Assembly: GCA_031262695.1 (NCBI GenBank)
Contig: JAISHF010000002.1
Location: forward strand, 92,523 to 156,522
Direction of reading: 5' to 3'
Origin: Candidatus Nomurabacteria bacterium
Lineage (GTDB): Bacteria; Patescibacteriota; Saccharimonadia; Saccharimonadales; Saccharimonadaceae
DNA length: 64,000 nt
The position numbers were made by a program, and so were the translations under genes. Below the pieces are notes generated by a model that was not told the origin of the DNA, did no database searches, and was given only the letters and a program-made list of their open reading frames with translations. Shown one piece after another: positions 50,401 to 57,746 of the stretch (the first letter of the stretch is position 1; each line of letters starts with the position of its first letter).

Positions 50401-50465
50401 GCCAATAAGTAAATACTTTTAGGGCAGAACTGCCCTTAATGCCCTAAGAGTATTTACTTATTGGC
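50401..50465. other. 26-bp long hairpin between ileS and the thioredoxin-like gene
   Basis: Positions 50401-50426 pair with 50440-50465 with a single G-U (or T-G) position, around a 13-nt loop. An alternative inner stem AGGGCA (50421-50426)/TGCCCT (50431-50436) competes with it. It starts 3 nt after the stop of the ftsA-ftsZ-nrdR operon and ends just upstream of the ileS promoter. No U-run follows on the minus strand. Confidence 0.75.
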
Positions 50466-50468
50466 CTG

Positions 50469-50735
50469 CTAGAGAATAACAAACATATCAGCCAACTGCT
50501 GAACCGTTGGTAACGGCAAGCCCGAAAAACGAGCCGCCTCGCGGCCGTCGTCCATCACGGCAAGAAAGGTCGGAAAATCCATAATGTCGTAGGCATGGGC
50601 TTCGCTGCTGCCGCTCGGGGTGTCTGGGTCGTGAATCTCAAAACTCTTTTGGTAGCGATTGCTCAAATCTTGCAAAAGATCCTCGGTATCTTGCGTGTAG
50701 TCGCGCTCTTTGCGGTAAAAAACTATAAATCTCAT
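50469..50735 (-). CDS. Small thioredoxin-fold protein
   Basis: An 88-residue thioredoxin/glutaredoxin-like protein. It starts with MRFIVFYRKERDYTQDTEDL, has FEIHDPDTPSGSSEAHAYDI and the cis-proline motif MDFPTFLAVMDDGREAARFSG, followed by the last helix. The active-site CXXC is missing (the loop reads YRKERDY), so it is redox-inactive or binds something else. The start at 50735 is chosen because AAAGGAGG lies 7-8 nt before it; the longer frame from 50891 runs through nrdR. It is the last gene of the ftsA-ftsZ-nrdR set. Confidence 0.7.
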   Translation of the reverse strand: MRFIVFYRKERDYTQDTEDLLQDLSNRYQKSFEIHDPDTPSGSSEAHAYDIMDFPTFLAVMDDGREAARFSGLPLPTVQQLADMFVIL

Positions 50736-50754
50736 TATCCCACCTCCTTTGGCA

Positions 50755-51285
50755 TTATTGCAGTTCTCCTGCTGGCTTATTCTCAGAGTGCTTATTCTCA
50801 GAGTGCTTGCCCTCGCTGTTTTTGGCGCGGCGTTGGGCGAGAATCCGCTCAAACTCGCTGAGGGTCTTGAATTCGTAAAAGACGCTAGCAAAACGGACGT
50901 AGGCGACTTCGTTGATTTCGGCTAAGGCGGCGAGGACTTGCTCGCCGATTTCGCGGCTGGTGATTTCGTCGGCGTTGCCGGTGTAAACGGCGGATTCTAC
51001 ACGGTTGACGAGGTCTTCTACGGCTAATTCGCCGCCGAGGAACTTGCCGACACTGCGGCGAATGGCATTTTGTAGTTTGGCGTGGTCAAAGAACTCGCGG
51101 GCGCCGCTGCGTTTGATGACGACGATATTTGGACGCTCAATTCGTTCGTAAGTGGTGAAGCGGCGGCCGTCGGGCGATTCGCGGCGACGGCGCACGGTGG
51201 TGCCGTCGTTACTCTCGCGGGATTCTAGCACACGGCTATTGCCGATCTGTAAAAGTTCGGTTCGGCTAGCCCGCGATTTTTCCAT
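50755..51285 (-). CDS. nrdR: NrdR-type ATP-cone regulator lacking zinc-ribbon cysteines
   Basis: A 176-residue NrdR homologue. NrdR represses ribonucleotide reductase genes using a zinc ribbon to bind DNA and an ATP-cone to sense dATP. The ATP-cone is intact (IVVIKRSGAREFFDHAKLQN through INEVAYVRFASVFYEF). The N-terminal ribbon is recognisable (SRVLESRES, TVRRRRES, RRFTTYERIE), but all four zinc cysteines are replaced and the protein contains no cysteine at all. The C-terminus has HSENKHSENK repeats. The start shares one base with the ftsZ stop, so it is coupled to division. Either a zinc-free DNA binder or a neofunctionalised sensor. Confidence 0.8.
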   Translation of the reverse strand: MEKSRASRTELLQIGNSRVLESRESNDGTTVRRRRESPDGRRFTTYERIERPNIVVIKRSGAREFFDHAKLQNAIRRSVGKFLGGELAVEDLVNRVESAVYTGNADEITSREIGEQVLAALAEINEVAYVRFASVFYEFKTLSEFERILAQRRAKNSEGKHSENKHSENKPAGELQ

Positions 51286-52547
51286 TAGTTCCCCTGCTTA
51301 CGGCGGTCGCGGAGGCGCTTTTTCAAGATTTCTGGAACATCTGGATCGTCATCTTCGTCCTCCCAGACATTACGCGATGGTTGACCACTGATAAAGTCGG
51401 CTGGGGCAGAAACTGGCTCGGTGGCTGGAGCCGCTGCTGGTGCGGGAGTGGCGGCATAGTTGCTAGCACTAACTGGGGCGGTGATTTTGCTCCACATATC
51501 CTCTGGCTCTTCTTCTAAGGTCTTTTTGACGGCTTCTATGGTAGGGTCGGCAGCTGGGGTTGGGGTGGCGGCAGCCTCACGGCTGGCGTGATAATCTGGG
51601 CCAAAACCAGTTGCAACAACGGTAATCATAATCTCATCGCCAAGCTCTGGGCGAGTGGCAGCACCAAAGAAGATGTTGGCATCTGGCGAGACAGAGTTGG
51701 TGATGACCTCGGCGGCCTCTTGGACTTCATTCATACTGACGTCAGCACCAGCAACATTGAAGAGAACGCCCTTAGCACCGTCAATAGAAACCTCAATCAG
51801 TGGCGACTCAATCGCAGCTTGGGCGGCTTTGGCGGCACGACCCTCGCCGCTAGCGCGGCCGATACCCATGAGAGCGGAGCCAGCGTTTTTCATTACCGAT
51901 TGGACGTCGGCAAAGTCAAGGTTGATGTCGCCGTGGTCGGTAATCAACTCGGAGATGCCCTGCACGCCTTGGCGCAAAACGTCGTCGGCAAGTTTGAAAG
52001 TTTCAAGCAGTGGGGTGCGTGGGTCAATAGTCTGCAAAAGCCGATCGTTTGGGATAGTAATCAGCGTATCAACTTCTTCGCGCATACGGGCAATAGATTC
52101 GTCGGCGTTCTTTTTGCGTTTAGCGCCCTCAAAAGTGAAGGGGCGGGTAGCGACGCCAACCGTCAAGATGCCGAGTTTACGAGCCTCACGTGCGACGATT
52201 GGACCAGCACCTGAACCCGTGCCGCCACCAGCGCCAACAGTAACAAAGACCATATCGGCGCCATCAAGGGTGGAGCGGATGTCTTCAAGCGACTCCTCGG
52301 CTGCGGCTTGGCCGATTTCTGGCTTGGCGCCTGCGCCAAGACCACCCGTAAGCTTTTGCCCGAGGTGAACTGTCATATCTGCCTTAGAATGGTGCAGTGC
52401 TTGCGCATCAGTATTCATGGCGACAAACTCAACGTTTTGCACGCCCAATTCCTTCATTCGATTGACGGCCGAGCCGCCTGCCCCACCGACGCCAACTACC
52501 TTGATGTTTGCGAATTTAACGATTTCGCTTGGTTTGACCTCTGGCAT
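51285..52547 (-). CDS. ftsZ: Cell division GTPase FtsZ
   Basis: A 420-residue tubulin homologue that forms the Z ring. It has the N-terminal [18 protein letters not shown], the GTP-binding signature [10 protein letters not shown] (107-116; consensus GGGTGTGAAP), and the T7 loop [20 protein letters not shown]. The linker (about 320-390) is Ala/Pro-rich. The C-terminal peptide [13 protein letters not shown] resembles the FtsA-binding tail. It follows ftsA by 109 bp and has an AAGGAGGAAGG site. Its end overlaps nrdR. Confidence 0.96.
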   Translation of the reverse strand: MPEVKPSEIVKFANIKVVGVGGAGGSAVNRMKELGVQNVEFVAMNTDAQALHHSKADMTVHLGQKLTGGLGAGAKPEIGQAAAEESLEDIRSTLDGADMVFVTVGAGGGTGSGAGPIVAREARKLGILTVGVATRPFTFEGAKRKKNADESIARMREEVDTLITIPNDRLLQTIDPRTPLLETFKLADDVLRQGVQGISELITDHGDINLDFADVQSVMKNAGSALMGIGRASGEGRAAKAAQAAIESPLIEVSIDGAKGVLFNVAGADVSMNEVQEAAEVITNSVSPDANIFFGAATRPELGDEIMITVVATGFGPDYHASREAAATPTPAADPTIEAVKKTLEEEPEDMWSKITAPVSASNYAATPAPAAAPATEPVSAPADFISGQPSRNVWEDEDDDPDVPEILKKRLRDRRKQGN

Positions 52548-52656
52548 TATGTAATCCTTCCTCCTTGTTCTTAATTATATTATACACGGGAAAAATCGGT
52601 GGTCAATAGTTTTTACAAAAATTGTTCAAGAAAATGTTTAGGTGTCAGCTTAAGGG

Positions 52657-53934
52657 CTAGAATTTAATTTTGTCAAATAGACTAGCAAACCACGACTTGC
52701 CGTTTTTGGATTTTTCGGGCTTGGCTTTGCCGCTAGCCTGCGCACTCTGGCCGTTCTGGAGGTCTTGTAAGGCGAGGCCGACAGCGGCAGCATATTCAAC
52801 ACGGAAGACATCACGAAAGGCGCTGTTAATATTTTTGACTTCGCCGAGGCGAGTGGCCGTCACTAGCTCGCGGCTAGCTAAGCTCGCAAGGTCTTTGATT
52901 TTGGCGCCGCCGCCGATTAGAACGATACCCTCAGGGAGTTTTTGATGATAGCCGGCACGAGTAATCTCAGCCTTAACTGCCTTCAAGATGCTCTTTAAGC
53001 GGTCGCTAACGATTTCGTCAACACCAATGATGTCCTCGCCGTTGCCGACGCGATCAAATGAGTAGGCTTCACGGCCCTTGATGAATTCGATTTTGCCACC
53101 ACTAGCTGAGCCCAGGGCGTTGGCGTAGGTGCGTTTGATTTCTTCGGCGATTTCGGGGGTGACTTTAAGGACTGTCGCGAGATCATTCGTGATATTGTTG
53201 CTGCCGACCGACTTTTTCTCGCCAGTTTTCATCTCTACCGATACGACACCGACATATTGCAGCTCGCCATCTTCAAAAATTGCGACCGAAGTAGTGCTAG
53301 AACCGATATCGACGAGGGCGACGCCGTTTTCGATCTGGCGAGGTGAGAGAGCTGCCTTGGCACCAGCTGCTGCCACGGGGACAAGGCTACATTCAGAGAT
53401 TTGAGCTAGCTCTAAGGTTTTTTGTAGATTAACTAGACTTGGGCTAAGAGTAGAGATGACGCTAGCGCGCATTTCAAGGCGTTGACCGTTCATGCCAACA
53501 GGGTCTTTGATGCCGCTTTGACCGTCTAGGGTATAGCCGTGAGGAATTAAATCTATAATGCTGCGGTTATTTGGCAGCCTGCCCTTTTCGGCGTCCTGAA
53601 AGAGGCGGTCAAGGTCTTTGGGGCTGATTGGGCGTTTGGGGTCTTCTAGGGCGATGACGCCATCAGTGTTAGTGGTGAGCAGATTGACGCCGCCGATATT
53701 GACGGTGGCGTGGTTGATTTCAAAACCGAGCACGCTCTGTAAATCTTGCAACAAATTACGCAAGATTGCCGCGGGACGCTCTAAATCAACGACTTCACCA
53801 TAGCGGACACCGCTACTTGGGACTTCTTTGACTCGTAAAACAGCTGGCATATCCTGCCCTTTTTGTGAAAGAACGACCGCCTTGATGCTATCTGTGCCAA
53901 TATCTATACCGATGCCATATCTTACCGTATCCAT
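52657..53934 (-). CDS. ftsA: Cell division protein FtsA
   Basis: A 425-residue actin-like protein that tethers FtsZ to the membrane. Phosphate-1 loop GIGIDIGTDSIKAVVLS, SHS2/1C domain after it, VALVDIGSSTTSVAIFEDG (phosphate 2) and IVLIGGGAKIKDLASLA (adenosine motif) are visible. The C-terminus has a Lys/Ser linker and the amphipathic membrane helix SWFASLFDKIKF. The ATG is 6 nt after TATAAT (53941-53946), a leaderless start heading the ftsA-ftsZ-nrdR-thioredoxin-like series, separate from the dcw cluster at 17-24 kb. Confidence 0.95.
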   Translation of the reverse strand: MDTVRYGIGIDIGTDSIKAVVLSQKGQDMPAVLRVKEVPSSGVRYGEVVDLERPAAILRNLLQDLQSVLGFEINHATVNIGGVNLLTTNTDGVIALEDPKRPISPKDLDRLFQDAEKGRLPNNRSIIDLIPHGYTLDGQSGIKDPVGMNGQRLEMRASVISTLSPSLVNLQKTLELAQISECSLVPVAAAGAKAALSPRQIENGVALVDIGSSTTSVAIFEDGELQYVGVVSVEMKTGEKKSVGSNNITNDLATVLKVTPEIAEEIKRTYANALGSASGGKIEFIKGREAYSFDRVGNGEDIIGVDEIVSDRLKSILKAVKAEITRAGYHQKLPEGIVLIGGGAKIKDLASLASRELVTATRLGEVKNINSAFRDVFRVEYAAAVGLALQDLQNGQSAQASGKAKPEKSKNGKSWFASLFDKIKF

Positions 53935-53940
53935 ATATAT

Positions 53941-53963
53941 ATTATACGGCTAACGCCGAATTT
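53941..53963 (-). promoter_or_regulatory. -10 box of ftsA with adjacent small hairpin
   Basis: Minus-strand TATAAT (53941-53946), 6 nt before the ftsA ATG. CGGCTAACGCCG-type hairpin sequence follows at 53947. Nearly the same string occurs at 25552-25569 before the KwaB-like gene. Confidence 0.6.
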
Positions 53964-53993
53964 TACAATACTTTTTATATAACTTGTGCGAAA

Positions 53994-54773
53994 TTACCAA
54001 GCCGTAAGGATTTCGGCACCATTTTTAAGGATTAAGATTGTGTGTTCGTAGTGGGCGCAGAGCGAGCCGTCGGCGATATGGACAGACCAACCGTCATGGC
54101 GGTCAATTTTGGTTTTGATGCCGCCGAGTGAGACCATTGGCTCAACACAGATTGTTTGGCCGGCTTCAAGGACCGCACCACTTTTGGCATAGCCGTAATT
54201 TGGGACTTCGGGGTCTTCGTGCATGGAGCGGCCGATGCCGTGGCCGATATAATCTTTAATTACGCCCAATTTCTTTGAACACAAAAATTGTTCAATGCGG
54301 GAGCCAATCTCGCCAGTGCGGGAGCCAGCCTTGATGTTTTTAGTGCCAACATAAAAACTTTGCTCAGTAGCCCCTATTAAATGCTTTAAGGCGGCGTTTG
54401 GTTTGCCGCCGACGACCATGGTAAAGGCGCTGTCAACACACCAGCCTTTATGGCCAATGGTAAGGTCAAAACTGACTTTATCGCCGTCCTCAAATGGCTC
54501 GTCGTTTGGCACGCCGTGAATCAGCACATCATTTTTAGAAATACAAATTGAGTAGCCGAAACTTTTGGCTTCTTTGAGGTAGGTCGGCTCGACCTTGTAT
54601 TTTTTGCACAGTTCACGATTGAGTTGGTCTAGTTCTAAACCAGTGACGCCAGCGACGGCATGTGACTTCATTTCTTTTAAGATGGTAGCGATAATTTTGC
54701 CACCTTCACGCTGAGCAGTGATTTTTTGCTCTAACTCGGCTGCCGTAAAATCTTTTAATGGTTTTTCACTCAT
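53994..54773 (-). CDS. map: Methionine aminopeptidase type I
   Basis: A 259-residue metallopeptidase that removes the initiator Met after deformylation. The five metal ligands are visible in the motifs DLTIGHKGWCVDSAFTMVV (two Asp), GHGIGRSMHEDPEVPNYG (His), VEPMVSLGG (Glu) and AHYEHTILI (Glu). The start at 54773 gives an ATGA overlap with adk (54770-54773) and follows GGGGAGGG; the alternative at 54791 lies inside adk. Together with def and fmt close by, all initiator-Met processing genes are clustered. Confidence 0.95.
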   Translation of the reverse strand: MSEKPLKDFTAAELEQKITAQREGGKIIATILKEMKSHAVAGVTGLELDQLNRELCKKYKVEPTYLKEAKSFGYSICISKNDVLIHGVPNDEPFEDGDKVSFDLTIGHKGWCVDSAFTMVVGGKPNAALKHLIGATEQSFYVGTKNIKAGSRTGEIGSRIEQFLCSKKLGVIKDYIGHGIGRSMHEDPEVPNYGYAKSGAVLEAGQTICVEPMVSLGGIKTKIDRHDGWSVHIADGSLCAHYEHTILILKNGAEILTAW

Positions 54774-55345
54774 TTTGCCCTCCCCTGCCACACTTGCCAG
54801 ACTTTGTTGCGAGTGGCGTTCATATCGCCGTTGCCATCAACTTTGAGGTGCAGAACTCGATTTGCAACCATTTGCTGCAACATTTTTTGGGTTTCGGTTG
54901 TATAAAAATTGTGGCGGATTTGCCAGTTCTCCTCTGTGTCGCCAGCGCGACCGCGGGCTAGTTGACGGTGAAGTGATTCTTCGGGGCTGACGATTAGTTC
55001 AACTACGGCATCAAGTTGCCAGCCGTTTTGCACGAGTGTTTGATATTGCACGGAATTACGCGGAAAGCCGTCCAGAACGAGATTTTCGCCGTTATTTTTG
55101 GCTTTTTGCAAGAGGTCTAACATAATCGGCAGGATAATTTCGTCGGGAGTCATCTGGCCTGCGGCAAGACGCTCGGCTTCATCTGGGGTAGCGCGCTCAC
55201 GCAAAAGTTGGCCCGACGAGATATGGCGCCAAGTCGGCTTAGAAGTTTGGCTCGGGCTACCCTGCTCATTCAGACTTTCGGCCAACCAACGAGCTTGTGT
55301 GCTTTTACCACTCCCGACATCGCCCACAAACTCAATTAAATGCAT
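54770..55345 (-). CDS. adk: Adenylate kinase-family nucleotide kinase
   Basis: A 191-residue kinase. The P-loop is GDVGSGKSTQARWLAE (Walker A, residues 8-15), RHISSGQLLRERAT is the AMP-binding region, LVLDGFPRNSVQYQTL is the conserved DGFPR motif and RQLARGRAGDTEENWQIR contains the lid arginines (canonical RxxgRxdD). The P-loop is GDVGSGKS rather than the usual GpPGaGKg, and the lid is short, so a UMP/CMP-like specificity cannot be excluded. It starts directly after the bS21 stop (TAAATG) and is coupled to map. Confidence 0.85.
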   Translation of the reverse strand: MHLIEFVGDVGSGKSTQARWLAESLNEQGSPSQTSKPTWRHISSGQLLRERATPDEAERLAAGQMTPDEIILPIMLDLLQKAKNNGENLVLDGFPRNSVQYQTLVQNGWQLDAVVELIVSPEESLHRQLARGRAGDTEENWQIRHNFYTTETQKMLQQMVANRVLHLKVDGNGDMNATRNKVWQVWQGRAK

Positions 55346-55567
55346 TTATTTCTGCAAACCCATTTTGATGCGGCGAGTTTTTTCAGCTCGGCGCTGATCG
55401 CGCAAGATAGCGTGCGTGCGGCGCTTGCGGCGGCTCTCTGGGCGGGCAAAACGCATGCTAGCCTTAACATTGGCAAGCAAACCGTTCTGTAATACTTTGC
55501 GGTTGAATCGGCGAAGGACGTTCTCGCTGGCTTCTTTTGGATCTTTTCGTTCTACTTTAATGCTCAT
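55346..55567 (-). CDS. rpsU: Small-subunit ribosomal protein bS21
   Basis: A 73-residue basic protein matching bS21: MSIKVERKDPKEASENVLRR at the start, RKVLQNGLLANVKASMRFARP, then PESRRKRRTHAI with an Arg/Lys-rich tail. It acts in 30S initiation. The start at 55567 is the conserved one; the longer frame from 55654 runs through the double-hairpin repeat. Minus-strand TAGTAT (55575-55580) about 7 nt upstream suggests a near-leaderless promoter. It heads rpsU-adk-map. Confidence 0.9.
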   Translation of the reverse strand: MSIKVERKDPKEASENVLRRFNRKVLQNGLLANVKASMRFARPESRRKRRTHAILRDQRRAEKTRRIKMGLQK

Positions 55568-55574
55568 ATAATAT

Positions 55575-55580
55575 ATACTA
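55575..55580 (-). promoter_or_regulatory. Probable -10 box of rpsU
   Basis: Minus-strand TAGTAT, 7 nt before the ATG, in an AT-only stretch where alternative registers exist. Confidence 0.4.
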
Positions 55581-55609
55581 TCATACTTAACTAGAAAAAT
55601 CAAGAGGCC

Positions 55610-55692
55610 CTTCGGTTTTCTTTTAGAAAAAGAAAACCGCCTAAGAAAAAACAATGAGAAAATCAGCCAAAAATAAATGTTGGCTGATTTTC
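55610..55692. repeat. Double-hairpin repeat, copy 2
   Basis: Hairpin 1: CGGTTTTCTTTT (55613-55624) with AAAAGAAAACCG (55628-55639). Then CCTAAGAAAA. Hairpin 2: GAAAATCAGCCA (55658-55669) with TGGCTGATTTTC (55681-55692). Relative to copy 1 both arms of hairpin 2 differ in a compensatory way. It lies between divergent rpsU and def, and reaches into the def promoter. Confidence 0.85.
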
Positions 55693-55704
55693 GGTTTTTT
55701 ATGC

Positions 55705-55710
55705 TATAAT
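55705..55710 (+). promoter_or_regulatory. -10 box, leaderless start of def
   Basis: TATAAT, 6 nt before the ATG at 55717. Confidence 0.7.
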
Positions 55711-55716
55711 ATTATT

Positions 55717-56286
55717 ATGAAGATTTTGATGACCCCTGCTGCAAGTTTGCGTGAGCCAAGTCAGAAGATTGGCGAGATTACGCCTGCTATCAAGAAATTG
55801 GCGGACGAAATGATTAAACTCAGTTTAGAATGGGAAGATGAGCATCCGCATGAGATTTCGTCGGCGCTGGCGGCGCCGCAGGTGGGCGAAAATGTGCGGA
55901 TGATTGTGGTACGGAACAATTCAGAGGATAAGTCGGACAAAGAATTTACGGCACTTATAAATCCGCGAGTAGTTTCGGAGAGTGGGCGGTTGATTACAGA
56001 TTGGGAGGGCTGCCTTTCGGTGCCGGCACTGTATGGTAAAGTGGCGCGACGGGACAGCGTAAAGGTAGCAGCGACACTACTAGACGGCACAGAGGTAAAA
56101 ATCAAGGCAGACGGACATTTGGCGCGAACAATGTTGCACGAGATTGACCATTTGAACGGGGTTTTGTTTGTGGACAAAATCCGTGGTAAAAAGAAGTCGT
56201 TTGCGCGGCTACATACCGAAGATGGCGCCTTGGTGCCAGTTGACTATGCTGAAATTGCAGATGACGCTGATTTGTGGGGGGATTAG
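55717..56286 (+). CDS. def: Peptide deformylase
   Basis: A 189-residue metalloenzyme that removes formyl groups from nascent N-termini. Metal ligands are Cys99 in EGCLS (97-101) and the two His of HEIDH (141-145), with catalytic Glu142. Motif I reads SSALAAPQVG; the usual glycines before AA are Ser and Ala, an uncommon variant that may reshape the S1' pocket. A polar insert (EWEDEHPHEI) precedes it. The start at 55717 is fixed by a leaderless promoter; the frame from 55654 includes it. It is directly followed by fmt on the same strand. Confidence 0.92.
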   Translation: MKILMTPAASLREPSQKIGEITPAIKKLADEMIKLSLEWEDEHPHEISSALAAPQVGENVRMIVVRNNSEDKSDKEFTALINPRVVSESGRLITDWEGCLSVPALYGKVARRDSVKVAATLLDGTEVKIKADGHLARTMLHEIDHLNGVLFVDKIRGKKKSFARLHTEDGALVPVDYAEIADDADLWGD

Positions 56287-57267
56287 ATGAACGATTTGGC
56301 GAAAAGTCTGCCGATTATCTTTTTTGGGGTGGATCGCTTCCCTGCTTTGCCGTTAAAAAAGTTGCTAGAAGAAAATTATAACGTTCGGGCGATTTTTGCG
56401 GCGCCAGATAAGGATGCACGAGGCGGCAAGAAGATTGCCCCTGTGGCTAAGGTGTTGGGCGAGCAATATGATGTGCCAGTCTATCAGCCCGAAAAAGGGC
56501 GTGAAATTTTGCCAATTTTAGAAAAAATAACGGTTTCTGACTGGTATCAAGAGGCGGCACGAGCTGGCATTAAGCCGCTCGGGGTGCTGGTGTCTTATGG
56601 CAAAATTATCCCTAAGGAGGTGCTGGATTGGTTCGCGCCGATGCCGATTCTGAATATTCACCCGTCGCTATTGCCAAAATATAGGGGTAGTAGCCCTGTG
56701 GAAAGTGCAATTTTAAGTGGCGATAAAAAAACTGGCGTGTCAATTATCAAGCTTGTGTCAGAGATGGATGCGGGCGAGATTTTGGCGGCGCAAGAGGTGG
56801 CGATAGCGGATGACGAAACGAGCAGTTCGCTCTATGGTAAGGCGACAGAAGTGGGCTGGAAGATATTGCAAGAGGTAATTCAGCGAATTGCCGAGGCGGC
56901 AAGGGCGGCAGCAAACACGACTAGCGATGAAGCGAGCAAAATACTAGTGGCTGCGACTAGTGGTGTGCCACAGGATGAAAGATTAGCGACTTTTACGGGA
57001 CGATTTGAAAAAAGGGACGCGGGACTGCTGGATTCAGAAACTGCGGCAGAGTTAGAACGAAAAGTGCGGGCGTTTGACGAGAACCCGCAGGCGTTCTATG
57101 TGTATAATGGTACACGTATGAAAGTTTTGTCTGGTAAGATAAGTGAAGCCCGTCTTACTTCTATAGATATTCATACTTCGGACGGCAAGTTTTACTCCCC
57201 TACTCGGATTGTGCCAGAGGGAAAAAAGGCGATGACCGTTGCGGATTACTTGAACGGTCAGCGATAA
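56287..57267 (+). CDS. fmt: Methionyl-tRNA formyltransferase
   Basis: A 326-residue enzyme that formylates initiator Met-tRNA. The 10-formyl-THF domain is visible: IIFFGVDRFPALPL, GVLVSYGKIIPKEVLDW, and the catalytic LNIHPSLLPKYRGSSPVESA with MDAGEIL. The C-terminal OB-like domain follows (LERKVRAFDENPQAFYVY). The ATG directly follows the def stop, so the two functionally opposed steps are co-expressed. An insertion of about 15-20 residues after VSDWYQEAARAG is slightly unusual. Confidence 0.94.
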   Translation: MNDLAKSLPIIFFGVDRFPALPLKKLLEENYNVRAIFAAPDKDARGGKKIAPVAKVLGEQYDVPVYQPEKGREILPILEKITVSDWYQEAARAGIKPLGVLVSYGKIIPKEVLDWFAPMPILNIHPSLLPKYRGSSPVESAILSGDKKTGVSIIKLVSEMDAGEILAAQEVAIADDETSSSLYGKATEVGWKILQEVIQRIAEAARAAANTTSDEASKILVAATSGVPQDERLATFTGRFEKRDAGLLDSETAAELERKVRAFDENPQAFYVYNGTRMKVLSGKISEARLTSIDIHTSDGKFYSPTRIVPEGKKAMTVADYLNGQR

Positions 57268-57283
57268 TTTGCCTTAGTGTGAG

Positions 57284-57691
57284 TTATTGCTGGCCTAAAA
57301 GTTGGGCGCGGCTAGCGATGACTTCTTGTTTGATGTCGTTTGCGGTTTTAGCAACGATTTGTTCGTAGTCGGGACGATGGATTAAGAGCCACTTAACAGA
57401 GGCATATTCATCATTAAGGGTTGGGTCGCCTGCGGGTAGGGCTAGCTTTTCGGACATTTTAGCATAAATAGGATCAGTTTGATAGTTGTTTTTAGCGATA
57501 AAAGCGTTGATGGCGTCAGTGTTGCCGGCTACGAGTTCGTCAAACTCGGCGACGACCTCTGGGGCGAGTCCCTCGGCGATAGTCTCACCGACACGGGTTT
57601 CGTGCTCTTCTTCTAGGTGTTGTAAAAACTCCGCTTTGTGGGGTAGGTCGGCTAACCCATTTTCAATCAAGAATTGCTCGTCAAAATCCAT
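57284..57691 (-). CDS. Conserved small protein, DUF5663-like
   Basis: A 135-residue acidic soluble protein. The segment HLEEEHETRVGETIAEGLAP followed by EVVAEFDELV resembles the DUF5663 domain common in Patescibacteria (a helix with RVG and a second helix). The C-terminal part (KWLLIHRPDYEQIVAKTAND) is helical. Function unknown. AGGAG lies 9 nt before the ATG; TATAAT at 57714-57719 gives a leader of about 20 nt. It is convergent with fmt (16 bp apart) and downstream of infB. Confidence 0.6.
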   Translation of the reverse strand: MDFDEQFLIENGLADLPHKAEFLQHLEEEHETRVGETIAEGLAPEVVAEFDELVAGNTDAINAFIAKNNYQTDPIYAKMSEKLALPAGDPTLNDEYASVKWLLIHRPDYEQIVAKTANDIKQEVIASRAQLLGQQ

Positions 57692-57713
57692 CGTGTTATC
57701 TCCTGTTTGCCCT

Positions 57714-57719
57714 ATTATA
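57714..57719 (-). promoter_or_regulatory. -10 box of the DUF5663-like gene
   Basis: Minus-strand TATAAT, about 22 nt before the ATG at 57691. Confidence 0.55.
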
Positions 57720-57746
57720 TATTAAACGTAAGCAAATTGCAAGAGT

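Noticed and set aside
47351..50468. T-box leader before ileS
   Set aside because: Only about 30 nt separate the -10 box from the upstream hairpin, and no specifier or T-box sequence is present.
50736..50891. Long N-terminus for the thioredoxin-like protein (start 50891)
   Set aside because: It lies within nrdR in another frame and the internal ATG at 50735 has a perfect Shine-Dalgarno.
55568..55654. Long bS21 and long def readings through the intergenic region
   Set aside because: They run through the double-hairpin repeat. Conserved starts at 55567 and 55717 fit the families and promoters.
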